A stretch of 64,000 bases of DNA from Clostridiales bacterium (GTDB lineage Bacteria; Bacillota; Clostridia; Lachnospirales; Lachnospiraceae). Positions 39,565 through 47,095 of this stretch are shown here, one piece after another; the first letter of the stretch is position 1; each line of letters begins with the position of its first letter. The position numbers and the translations under genes are program-made. The notes below the pieces were generated by a model. That model had not been told where the DNA came from. It saw only the letters and a list, made by a program, of their open reading frames with translations, and did no database searches. The stretch is from the NCBI GenBank assembly GCA_021202925.1, contig JAJQCD010000023.1, positions 1 to 64,000 on the forward strand. Direction: 5' to 3'.

Positions 39565-39867
39565 ATGTTGCAGATTGACCAGGGAGATATCCTGAAAACA
39601 GAAGGAATAAAAGATCCGCTTCTTGTTGTCAGCAAAAATATTTTTAACAGATATGAAAATATCATTGCATGCCCGATTTTAACTGAAGCAAAAGAATCTG
39701 CATTGCATATCAAAATTCAGACAAAAAAGATTCAGGGGATCGTTTTATGTGAGCAGATGAAATTCCTCGATCTGAGAAAACGGGGATATACAAAAATGGA
39801 TCAGGTTGCCTATGAAGAAATCATCAATATTACGGATGCCATTCAAAGTATCTTTGATTATTTGTAA
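39565..39867 (+). CDS. MazF/PemK-type endoribonuclease toxin
   Basis: The 100-residue protein starts QIDQGDILKTEGI, the usual MazF strand, and contains PLLVVSKNIFNRYENIIACPIL and VLCEQMKFLDLRKRGYTKMD, corresponding to the MazF core with the conserved Glu-Gln-Met-x-x-Leu-Asp segment. It would cleave mRNA at short motifs. Its gene follows the antitoxin by 3 nt. The length and layout are normal, and nothing suggests inactivation. Confidence 0.86.
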   Translation: MLQIDQGDILKTEGIKDPLLVVSKNIFNRYENIIACPILTEAKESALHIKIQTKKIQGIVLCEQMKFLDLRKRGYTKMDQVAYEEIINITDAIQSIFDYL

Positions 39868-39934
39868 CGCAGTCAATGTGAAAGGCAAGCCAGGTTTTCC
39901 TCGATTAAGTGGAATGGTAAAGAAAAGATAGCTG

Positions 39935-39977
39935 AAAAAATGCCCATCAAAGAAGGCAAGGACTTCTTCGATGGGCG
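39935..39977 (-). terminator. terminator of the permease operon
   Basis: TGCCCATCAAAGAAG (39941-39955) pairs with CTTCTTCGATGGGCG (39963-39977) with one mismatch; the minus-strand reading is followed by TTTTTT. It lies between the converging toxin and permease genes. Confidence 0.85.
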
Positions 39978-40010
39978 TTACTGGTTTACTGACACCTGTT
40001 TCCTTTTCCC

Positions 40011-41306
40011 TTACAGGATGAAGGACAGGATCAGGTTGAACAGGGTAGCTGCGCCGACGCTCGCCGGGACTGCCAGGAACAGCAGGCGCGGGAACATTTC
40101 GTTGCGTTCTTCTTCCGTGGAGCAGGAACCGAGGATCAGGCTGCCGCCGGAGGAGAAAGGAGAAATCGCGGAGCTCTGTGCGCCGACTACGATGCAGGTG
40201 AAGAGCACCAACGGGCTGATGCCGGCGGTTTCTGCCAGGGTCGGAACCAGGGGGAAGAGAGCCGGGCAGACAACGCCAAGTGTGCTGGAGAAGAAGCTCA
40301 TGATCGCTCCGATTACACTGAATGCGATCGGTACAACCCAGGCCGGGAGACTGCTTCCTGCCCATGCGGCCATCATATCCAGTGTGCCCGCCTTGATGGC
40401 GACGTTGATCAGCATGCCGACGCCGCAGATCATAATGATCGTGTTCCACGGAACCTTGGCAATGACTTCTTTCTGAGGAGCCAGGTTAAAGAACAGTGCG
40501 ATGACGGAGAAGATGATGGCAACCAGTCCGACATCCAGTTTGCCGTTGATGAAGGTGATCCAGGATACATCCGGCAGGATGATGTGCAGGATCGGGAAGA
40601 TCAGAACGACAACGATCATAATGACCATCAGGTACAGATTGAGCTTCTGCTGTTCGGTGAAGGGTTCCGGCTTTTCAAAACTCACACCTTTTCCGATATT
40701 TCGGTTGCCCTTCGGAATATAGCGGAAGGCGGCGATCAGCAGCAGCGAGAAGAAGACGCTGGCCGCAAAGATGACGATGGAGTAGGAGAAGGACTGTTCG
40801 GCAAGACCTGCTTCGTCCATCAGTCCGCGGAAAATGATTCCGCTTCCACTGGTCATGAAGTTTGCTCCGGACAGTGCGCCACAGTTGACGGCGACCGCAC
40901 CGGTGAGTTTGTCCATCTTTGCTTCCTTGCAGATCAGAAGCGTGACAGGAGCCATGAAGGCCAGGACCGTGAAGAAACCGGCGCCCAGGGCAGCAATCAC
41001 AGCGCTGGCGAAATACAGCGCAAACGGGAGCAGCCCGGGAAATTTACGGCAGGCATAGAGAAGAGAGCGTGCCGTCTTCTCCAGTGTTCCGTTCACCAGA
41101 GCAAAGTTGTAAAAGAGTGAGACAGAAAAAATGACAAACATGGTGCTGATGGGCCAGCCGTTGATGACTTCCTTTGTGCTCATACCGAGCCCGAAGCAGC
41201 CGATCAGATAGGCAAAAACGATGGCAAAAAATCCGGTATTATGTCCGGTCTTATATCCGATGGCTACGGATATGGCGATACCGGCGATGATCAGTAAGCT
41301 TAACAT
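40011..41306 (-). CDS. MatC-type dicarboxylate/anion permease
   Basis: The 431-residue membrane protein has about 11-12 hydrophobic segments. The start IAISVAIGYKTGHNTGFFAIVFAYL resembles the MatC_N (dicarboxylate carrier N-terminus) region, and the repeated GALSGANFMTSGSGIIF and SSTLGVVCPALFPLVPTLAE and GAQSSAISPFSSGGSLILG segments are like the ion-transporter superfamily re-entrant loops. It is encoded 58 nt downstream of the DUF6282 hydrolase in one operon. It probably imports the substrate, or a product carrier, of that enzyme. A malonate-like or other organic acid is plausible but not shown. Confidence 0.82.
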   Translation of the reverse strand: MLSLLIIAGIAISVAIGYKTGHNTGFFAIVFAYLIGCFGLGMSTKEVINGWPISTMFVIFSVSLFYNFALVNGTLEKTARSLLYACRKFPGLLPFALYFASAVIAALGAGFFTVLAFMAPVTLLICKEAKMDKLTGAVAVNCGALSGANFMTSGSGIIFRGLMDEAGLAEQSFSYSIVIFAASVFFSLLLIAAFRYIPKGNRNIGKGVSFEKPEPFTEQQKLNLYLMVIMIVVVLIFPILHIILPDVSWITFINGKLDVGLVAIIFSVIALFFNLAPQKEVIAKVPWNTIIMICGVGMLINVAIKAGTLDMMAAWAGSSLPAWVVPIAFSVIGAIMSFFSSTLGVVCPALFPLVPTLAETAGISPLVLFTCIVVGAQSSAISPFSSGGSLILGSCSTEEERNEMFPRLLFLAVPASVGAATLFNLILSFIL

Positions 41307-41364
41307 AATGATCTCCTTTCCTGAGTGAAATGAATCCGTTGATTTATGTATGTCCGGGCCGTTT

Positions 41365-42222
41365 TTATATACCCAGCAATCCGGCCTGGATGGTATGGGT
41401 CATGTAATAAATCTGATCTTCCGGAATTCCGTTGTCAAGCAGATACTGCATGTATTGCTCCAGGGCAATTTCCCAGTGTGGATTTTCGACCTGGCCGCCG
41501 TCTGTGCATACCATCACGTTTTTGTATCCGCAGGCGAGGATTGCTTCCAGGTTCATGGGAAGATTGCTCTTGTATTTTCCGCCGCCAAGGGGCTGTGCAT
41601 AACAATGCTCCAGGATCACGTCGTAGTCTTTGACAATGCGGACCTGATCCTCCAGACTCATTCCGACCAGCCACCATTCCGGATGGGTGACGACAATCTT
41701 GCGGACGCCGACATCGCGCGCGGCTTCGACGACCCGGAAGCATTCATCCGGGGAGATGTGTCCAGTTCCAAGAACCACATCGAAGTCCCGGATCAGCTGA
41801 AATACGCTTTTCAGTTCCGGTACGATGTGTCCGTCCTTTACCACTTCGACGCAGGCTGACGGATCCGCATGATTCTGGCAGAGATGGTTTCTGGCAGACT
41901 GGGTGGGCAGCCAGATGACTTTTGCTCCCAGCTTACATCCGCTTTCGACGGCGGCCGGATTGATTCCTCCCATCTGCCGGTTGAGGGTGACACTGCCGAA
42001 CATCGTGAAATTGTTGTCGCCATGATGAACGAGTTCATTGTGGCGGTTGCAGAGATAGGCGCGGTCTACAGTAGTGCCCTGGTGTGTTTTTATGACGATT
42101 GCCCGTGCGCCCACACGGATTCCCGCTTCCATCAGTTCAAAATCGTCATAAGCACGATGGCGGATATCCGGATTGGAATGGACATGCATGTCAATCACAC
42201 CGTTCAGAGATACGTTTCCCAT
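41365..42222 (-). CDS. DUF6282-type metal-dependent hydrolase
   Basis: The 285-residue protein has an amidohydrolase-like TIM-barrel pattern. Candidate metal ligands appear in order: His13 and His15 (DMHVHSNPD), a Lys in AIVIKTHQGTTVDRA, His in GTGHISPDE, His in VVTHPEWW and an Asp in CTDGG. These match the HxH-K-H-H-D layout of the amidohydrolase superfamily. The ATG at 42222 follows AAGGAGGAAACC; an in-frame ATG 28 codons upstream reaches into the operator DNA. First gene of the operon with the permease and controlled by the divergent LysR regulator. The substrate is unknown. Confidence 0.75.
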   Translation of the reverse strand: MGNVSLNGVIDMHVHSNPDIRHRAYDDFELMEAGIRVGARAIVIKTHQGTTVDRAYLCNRHNELVHHGDNNFTMFGSVTLNRQMGGINPAAVESGCKLGAKVIWLPTQSARNHLCQNHADPSACVEVVKDGHIVPELKSVFQLIRDFDVVLGTGHISPDECFRVVEAARDVGVRKIVVTHPEWWLVGMSLEDQVRIVKDYDVILEHCYAQPLGGGKYKSNLPMNLEAILACGYKNVMVCTDGGQVENPHWEIALEQYMQYLLDNGIPEDQIYYMTHTIQAGLLGI

Positions 42223-42248
42223 ATGGTTTCCTCCTTGTAAAAATGATT

Positions 42249-42353
42249 TCGCAACCGATATTCCGTATTGCGATTGATGTATTTTTATCATATAATACAA
42301 AAGCAATTTACGAAACCGAAAATAAATAATATACTATATCGGAAAAACCGATA
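42249..42353. promoter_or_regulatory. LysR operator region with CCGATA motifs
   Basis: TCGCAA (42249-42254) and TTGCGA (42268-42273) form an inverted repeat with a 13-nt centre. TATCGG (42337-42342) and CCGATA (42348-42353) form a second, and a third CCGATA is at 42255-42260. The two palindromes lie between the divergent start codons, the arrangement expected for LysR recognition and activation sites. Confidence 0.6.
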
Positions 42354-42369
42354 ACAGAGGAGAAAGCAG

Positions 42370-43308
42370 ATGCATCTGAAGGAACTGAATTATATTGTAA
42401 TGCTGGCAGATGAACAGAGTATTTCCAGGGCGGCGGACCGGCTGTACATGGCGCAGTCGAGCCTGAGCCAGTTTTTGCAGCAGTATGAGGCAGAGCTCGG
42501 GGTTAAGCTGTTTGTGCGGACCTCGAAGGGAATCCGGCCGACAGCAGCGGGAAATGTGTTTATTGAGAATGCACGGTCGATTCTGATGCATTACCGGCTG
42601 GTGCAGAATGAACTGTGGGATATGGGAAAACTGGAGGGCGGAAACGTTATTCTGGGGATCAGCACCTTCCGGGCGCAGTATATGCTGCCGCAGATTCTGA
42701 CGATTTTTCGCGAGCGATATCCCAAAGTGCGGGTCGACATTGTCGAGGAGAACAGCAAGGAGCTGGAAAATCAGCTGGTAGCCGGTTCGGTCGATGTTGC
42801 GATCGTCGCGCTGCCGTTGACCCGCCTGGAGCATCAGGTGGAATTTTTAAAGCGCGATGAGATCCTTCTGGTGGCAAACCGCAACCATCCGGTTATGGAA
42901 AAGGCACACAGGAAAGAAGGTGCGCTGTACGATTGGGTGGACCTGAAGGATACGGAACCGTTTGAATACATTCTGAGCGATTATGATACGATCCTGGGCG
43001 GATTCGGACGCCAGCAGTTTAAAAAGGCAGGAATTCAGCCAATTACTCATTATACGAATATTACCGCTGCTCTGGCCGCTGTGATGGCTCGAAAGGGCCT
43101 GGGTCTGGCGTTCACTTATCGCTCCTGTGCGGAAAGCTACGGGGATGCGGTTTACCTGTCAATCGGAGAAAAAGGCGTCTATCTGGAGCTGGCTCTGGCT
43201 TATCCGCATTCTACATATCAGTCAAAGGCTGCAAAAGCGATGGGTGCGGTGATTCAGGAGGTACTGGACGAGAATTTGCAGAACGGAAGCGTTGCTGTTC
43301 AGAATTGA
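42370..43308 (+). CDS. LysR family transcriptional regulator
   Basis: The 312-residue regulator has the N-terminal winged helix (LKELNYIVMLADEQSISRAAD, then QSSLSQFLQQYEAELGVKLF) and a periplasmic-binding-like effector domain (GNVILGISTFRAQYMLPQIL). The start follows AGAGGAGAAAGCAG. It is divergent from the DUF6282-permease operon, which it very likely activates in response to its substrate. Confidence 0.93.
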   Translation: MHLKELNYIVMLADEQSISRAADRLYMAQSSLSQFLQQYEAELGVKLFVRTSKGIRPTAAGNVFIENARSILMHYRLVQNELWDMGKLEGGNVILGISTFRAQYMLPQILTIFRERYPKVRVDIVEENSKELENQLVAGSVDVAIVALPLTRLEHQVEFLKRDEILLVANRNHPVMEKAHRKEGALYDWVDLKDTEPFEYILSDYDTILGGFGRQQFKKAGIQPITHYTNITAALAAVMARKGLGLAFTYRSCAESYGDAVYLSIGEKGVYLELALAYPHSTYQSKAAKAMGAVIQEVLDENLQNGSVAVQN

Positions 43309-43462
43309 TGGAAAAAATTATTCAGAAAGAAAATTCATATTGCGGCTCATACTAACTGTGGAAACCATCGTGCAGACAAAGCCTGCACACGGGTTTTTAT
43401 GATAGAGGGTCCGGCGAGGGCGCCCAGGGGATATCTTGCCGGACCGAGGAAAGGAGCCATAA

Positions 43463-43804
43463 ATGATGAGTGTACTGACAAGTGAACCGAAGAGCCGCCA
43501 GACACAGGACTGTGGTTGTGTCGGAACGATTCCTGTGCCGGAACCGGGACTTACAGTGGGAATCGCGACGGTTCCCATGCAGCCGTGGGAATCGGTCTAT
43601 GAGCCGGGAAAAGGACTGAAGCAGGGGACCATTTTTCCATGCCTGGATATGCCGTTCTATGTGATGGAGAAGGGCTGGGATGTGAAGGCAAAAGGCTGGG
43701 GCGGCCAGAGTACGGACCGAGACAGGGACCAGGGCACATTGTCCTGGGCGCAGAAGGCAGGAAAGGGCTGGAATCCAGGTAAGGGAGGTGGCAGGAATGG
43801 CTGA
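43463..43804 (+). CDS. cotJA: spore coat protein CotJA-like
   Basis: The 113-residue protein resembles CotJA (spore coat associated), with a conserved core QPWESVYEPGKGLKQGTIFPCLDMPF. The N-terminus has a CGC motif and the C-terminus is a low-complexity, glycine-, lysine- and tryptophan-rich extension (KGWNPGKGGGRNG). It overlaps cotJB by 8 nt and is the first gene of cotJABC. The ATG lies after AAAGGAGCC. A sporulation sigma-E promoter is expected upstream, but I could not place one with confidence in 43309-43462. Confidence 0.85.
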   Translation: MMSVLTSEPKSRQTQDCGCVGTIPVPEPGLTVGIATVPMQPWESVYEPGKGLKQGTIFPCLDMPFYVMEKGWDVKAKGWGGQSTDRDRDQGTLSWAQKAGKGWNPGKGGGRNG

Positions 43805-44099
43805 CCGGGCGACACTTCTTCGTCAGATTGATGAGATCAGCTTTACGGTCAATGACCTGACGCTGTATCTGGATACCCATCCGACAGACACGCAGGCACT
43901 GAACGCGTTTGATCTTGCCATGTCGGAGCGGAAGCAGCTGCTGGAGCATTATTCCAGAGAGTACGAGCCGTTGACCATGAACTGTGTGGACACAGAGAAC
44001 AACAACCAGACGGGAAGATATTCCAACTATCCGGGACAGAAGCATTTTACCTGGTCGGACGGACCCTTGCCGTGGGACAATCAGGGAGGTGTGATGTAG
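43797..44099 (+). CDS. cotJB: spore coat protein CotJB
   Basis: The 100-residue protein has the CotJB pattern: LLRQIDEISFTVNDLTLYLDTHP, ALNAF and the C-terminal DGPLPWDNQGGVM. The ATG at 43797 follows GGGAGGTGGCAGG. It is between cotJA, which it overlaps, and cotJC, which starts one base after its stop. CotJB is an inner coat component that associates with CotJC. Confidence 0.9.
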   Translation: MADRATLLRQIDEISFTVNDLTLYLDTHPTDTQALNAFDLAMSERKQLLEHYSREYEPLTMNCVDTENNNQTGRYSNYPGQKHFTWSDGPLPWDNQGGVM

Positions 44100-44100
44100 A

Positions 44101-44715
44101 ATGTGGAGTTATGAGAAAAGACTGCAGTACCCGGTCAATATCAAAAAAACCTGTCCGAAGACGGCGTCACTGATTATTTCACAGTTTGGAGGTCCGGACG
44201 GGGAACTGGCAGCCTCCATGCGCTATCTGTCTCAACGCTATACCATGCCGGATAAGGCGGTCGGCGGCCTGCTGACCGATATCGGAACAGAAGAACTGGC
44301 GCATCTGGAGATCATTTGTGCGATGATTTATCAGCTGACGAAGAACATGACCATCGAACAGGCGAAGGAAGCCGGGTTCGACGCCTATTATATCGATCAC
44401 ACGGCGGGAATCTGGCCGACCGCGGCTGCGGGTATTCCGTTCAATGCCTGTGAATTCCAGTCCAAGGGAGACGCGATTACCGATCTGCACGAGGATCTGG
44501 CGGCGGAGCAGAAGGCGCGCTCGACCTATGACAATCTGATCCGCATGATCGACGATCCGGATGTGCGGGAACCGCTGAAATTCCTGCGGCAGCGTGAGAT
44601 CGTCCATTTCCAGCGCTTTGGAGAGGCCCTGGAAAAGATCAAAGCGGGGCTGGATGAGAGAAATTTCTATTATTTCAGTCCGGAATTTGATAAGCAGTTT
44701 GTGCCGATGGCGTAG
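44101..44715 (+). CDS. cotJC: manganese catalase CotJC
   Basis: The 204-residue protein is a Mn-catalase-type di-iron/manganese carboxylate protein of the spore coat. Metal ligands are visible in GELAASMRYLSQRY (Glu), TDIGTEELAHLEII (Glu and His), DLAAEQKARSTYDNLI (Glu) and RQREIVHFQRFGEAL (Glu, His). It should dismutate hydrogen peroxide during sporulation. It completes the cotJABC operon and converges on mutM across a G/C-rich hairpin. Confidence 0.95.
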   Translation: MWSYEKRLQYPVNIKKTCPKTASLIISQFGGPDGELAASMRYLSQRYTMPDKAVGGLLTDIGTEELAHLEIICAMIYQLTKNMTIEQAKEAGFDAYYIDHTAGIWPTAAAGIPFNACEFQSKGDAITDLHEDLAAEQKARSTYDNLIRMIDDPDVREPLKFLRQREIVHFQRFGEALEKIKAGLDERNFYYFSPEFDKQFVPMA

Positions 44716-44730
44716 ACGGGTTTGAGAAAA

Positions 44731-44753
44731 GGGCGGCCAGGAGACGGCCGCCC
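44731..44753 (-). terminator. hairpin between cotJC and mutM
   Basis: GGGCGGCC (44731-44738) pairs with GGCCGCCC (44746-44753). The minus strand continues with TTTTCTC, so it is a better terminator for mutM than for cotJC. Confidence 0.65.
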
Positions 44754-44803
44754 AATGTGTAATGATCAAAAAAGATAATGCAGGGAGACCAGCACGAAAT
44801 GGT

Positions 44804-45628
44804 TCAGTGCTGGCAGACCGGGCAATACACGCTGCTGCGTCCGCCAATGACGCGGCGTTGGAAGAGTTCTCCACATACGGGGCATGGTTGTCCGGTCTTG
44901 CCATATACCTGTAGGTATGGGGTATTTCGATAGTCTTTGCCCTTTCCGGCCAGGTATTCCTCCGGTGATATCCGGTTCTTTTCGATAAAGTATTTCAGGC
45001 GTTTCGGTATGTTGTCTGCCAGCACGTCCCATTCGTGACCGGTCAGGGTATTGGCAGACCGGAATGGATCAATGCCGGACGCGAACAGAATTTCGTCGGA
45101 ATATATGTTGCCGATTCCGGCAACGATCGTTTGATCCAGCAGACATTCCTTGATGGGCTTTTTCCGGTGTCCCAGCCTGTCTGTAAGATATTGCCGGTTC
45201 AAATCTCTGTCAAAGGGTTCCATGCCCAGTTTTCTGATGCCGGTTACCGTATCTTCTTCATCGGCCTTCAGATACCAGAACCGTCCAAATCTTCTTGTGT
45301 CTGTAAACTGCAGGTTCCACTCATTATTCATTTGCAGGATAATATGAGTGTGTCTGGCTGTCTCAAAATCCGGCGGTGCAAACAAAAGGCAGCCGGTCAT
45401 TCTCAGATGAATTGAGACACGGTCGCCACTTTCCAGCAGGATTGTCAAAAATTTTCCTTTTCGTTCTATGCCCTTCACGGTCTGATTTCGCAATGACTTT
45501 ATGAAACGATCCGCATCCGGATAAGCGACTACTTCCGGGCGATTTACGATCACATCATGAATCGAGAGTCCTTTGATCTGAGGCTCGATGATCTTTTTTA
45601 CAGTTTCTACTTCTGGCAGTTCCGGCAT
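44804..45628 (-). CDS. mutM: formamidopyrimidine-DNA glycosylase
   Basis: The 274-residue enzyme removes 8-oxoguanine and formamidopyrimidines and nicks the AP site. The N-terminal catalytic proline follows the start Met (MPELPEVETVKKII). The helix-two-turn-helix region has DQTIVAGIGNIYSDEILF, and the C-terminal zinc finger is CPVCGELFQRRVIGGRSSVYCPVC. Start at 45628 after AAAGGAAC; an upstream ATG would add 80 unrelated residues. Family members need Pro2 as the nucleophile, so this start is fixed. Confidence 0.96.
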   Translation of the reverse strand: MPELPEVETVKKIIEPQIKGLSIHDVIVNRPEVVAYPDADRFIKSLRNQTVKGIERKGKFLTILLESGDRVSIHLRMTGCLLFAPPDFETARHTHIILQMNNEWNLQFTDTRRFGRFWYLKADEEDTVTGIRKLGMEPFDRDLNRQYLTDRLGHRKKPIKECLLDQTIVAGIGNIYSDEILFASGIDPFRSANTLTGHEWDVLADNIPKRLKYFIEKNRISPEEYLAGKGKDYRNTPYLQVYGKTGQPCPVCGELFQRRVIGGRSSVYCPVCQH

Positions 45629-45807
45629 CGGATTGTTCCTTTCTGTCTTTGTCAGGCTGGATGGAGAGCTGGTTGAAAAGGTTAAGAACGGATTGGATTC
45701 ATTATACAAAAACAGGAGCGAATTTACAAGGGATCGGAGACTATGAATTTTCCTTCCGCTGTAAATGAAATAAATATTACAGACAAACTTGGAAGGGGAT
45801 GCTAGAG

Positions 45808-46263
45808 ATGATAGGAACGTACAATCCACTGCCGGAACTGCTTCCGAAGGAAGTAATCGAGAGAGCAAAGAAGTTCAACCCGGCCCTGCTCGCTGACGGC
45901 ATGAAGGGCCTTGGCATTAAGAATGACGGCGCTATGGAAGCAGCCATGATGCCGGTGAATCCGGATCTGTATATGGTTGGCACCGCAATGACCGTTGAGA
46001 CAGATAATGGAGATAATTTCCCCATCCATGTTGCTACTTATTCCGGCAAGGCCGGTTACGTGATGGTGATTGACGGCAAGGGATATACCGGACGCGCGTA
46101 TTTCGGTGATCTGATTATGGGAGCTGCGAAGGCAATCGGGATCGAAGGAATGGTCTGCGACGGTTATACCCGTGACAATGAGGGCTGCCGTGCGATGAAG
46201 TACCCGGTGTTCTCTAATCTCTACGGCGGTTTCCCAGTATATCAGCGCTGTGATTCTCTTTAG
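45808..46263 (+). pseudogene. RraA-family protein, C-terminally truncated
   Basis: The 151-residue product matches the RraA/HMG-aldolase-like family up to VCDGYTRDNEGCRAMKYPVFS, including FADAMKG-like LLADGMKGLG and GDLIMGAAKAIG. After that point the expected RGxxPRGPxKxGPG segment is absent, replaced by NLYGGFPVYQRCDSL and a stop. The sequence then continues into a MATE transporter fragment, so a deletion has joined two genes. AAGGGG lies 9 nt upstream of ATG 45808. The residual protein lacks its C-terminal strands and is probably inactive. The family acts on oxaloacetate- or hydroxy-oxoglutarate-like acids. Confidence 0.75.
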
Positions 46264-46988
46264 TCCGTTTGCCCGTGGGAAGGTGCAGAGTCGGATGGCG
46301 CTTCGGTATTTCACAAGGGATTTCGCAGATATCCGGAGCATCGTGGCGGTCGGCATGTCGAGTCTGCTGCATCAGGGGCTGGGGAGTCTCTACGCTGATG
46401 CTGAACCGGTGTTCTGCTGTTTACGGAGACGCGGCGATTGCGGCTATGAGTATCGTAGCCCGGGTGATCAATTTCCTGTTCTGTGTTTCGCTGGGGATCG
46501 CGCAGGGCTTCCAGCCGGTGAGCGCGTTTAACTATGGAGCGCGCAAGTACAGCCGGGTGAAGGAGGCATTCCGGGTCAGTGTCTGCAGCTGCCTGATGGT
46601 GATGACTGTGACGGCAGCGATTGGACTGGCCGGTGCGGGGACGATTATTGCAGCGTTCCGGGATGATGCGGACGTTATTGCGATCGGTAAGACTGCATTG
46701 CGAATGCAGTGCGTGTCACTGTTTATGATGCCGATCTCTATGTGCGGCAACAATCTGTTTCAGAGTATCGGCCGGAGCCTGCAGGCGACGTTTCTGGCCA
46801 GCATTCGCAGTGGCCTGGTATTTATTCCGGTTCTGCTCATTCTGAGCCGGTGTTTTGGCCTGTTTGGGATACAGGTTTCTCAGGCGGTTGCCGACGTCGT
46901 CGCTGCGGCAATCAATGTGCCTCTGGTTCTGCGTCTGTTCCGGTCATTGCCGGAGGATGGCTGTGAGATTATCCGAGGGAACGGATGA
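46232..46988 (+). pseudogene. MATE family efflux protein, N-terminally deleted and frameshifted
   Basis: Two reading frames together give the second half of a MATE transporter. The first piece, from about 46232, contains ISAVILFSPFARGK and FTRDFADIRSIVAVGMSS. The frame then changes at about 46381-46390, after which CSAVYGDAAIAAMSIVARV and SLGIAQGFQPVSAFNYGARKY follow to a normal end at 46988. The first half of the gene has been lost at the junction with the RraA-type gene. It cannot make a functional transporter. An intact MATE gene is present at 50217-51614 on the other strand. Confidence 0.8.
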
Positions 46989-47095
46989 AGCGAACCGGCT
47001 GACTTTCATACGTGGTGGAGCGCCGCGCCAGCGGCGCATGTCGGTTTACAAAAAACCGAACTGTTTTCTGACAAAGATTTGAAGGAGATAAGAAA

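Noticed and set aside
43309-43462. Sporulation sigma-E promoter for cotJABC
   Set aside because: CATATT and CATACT words occur near 43335-43355, but their spacing is far too short for a -35/-10 pair.
47021-47038. GCGCCGC-GCCA-GCGGCGC hairpin as a terminator before the flavin reductase gene
   Set aside because: It has no T-tract on either side, so termination is not supported; it may only be a structured spacer.
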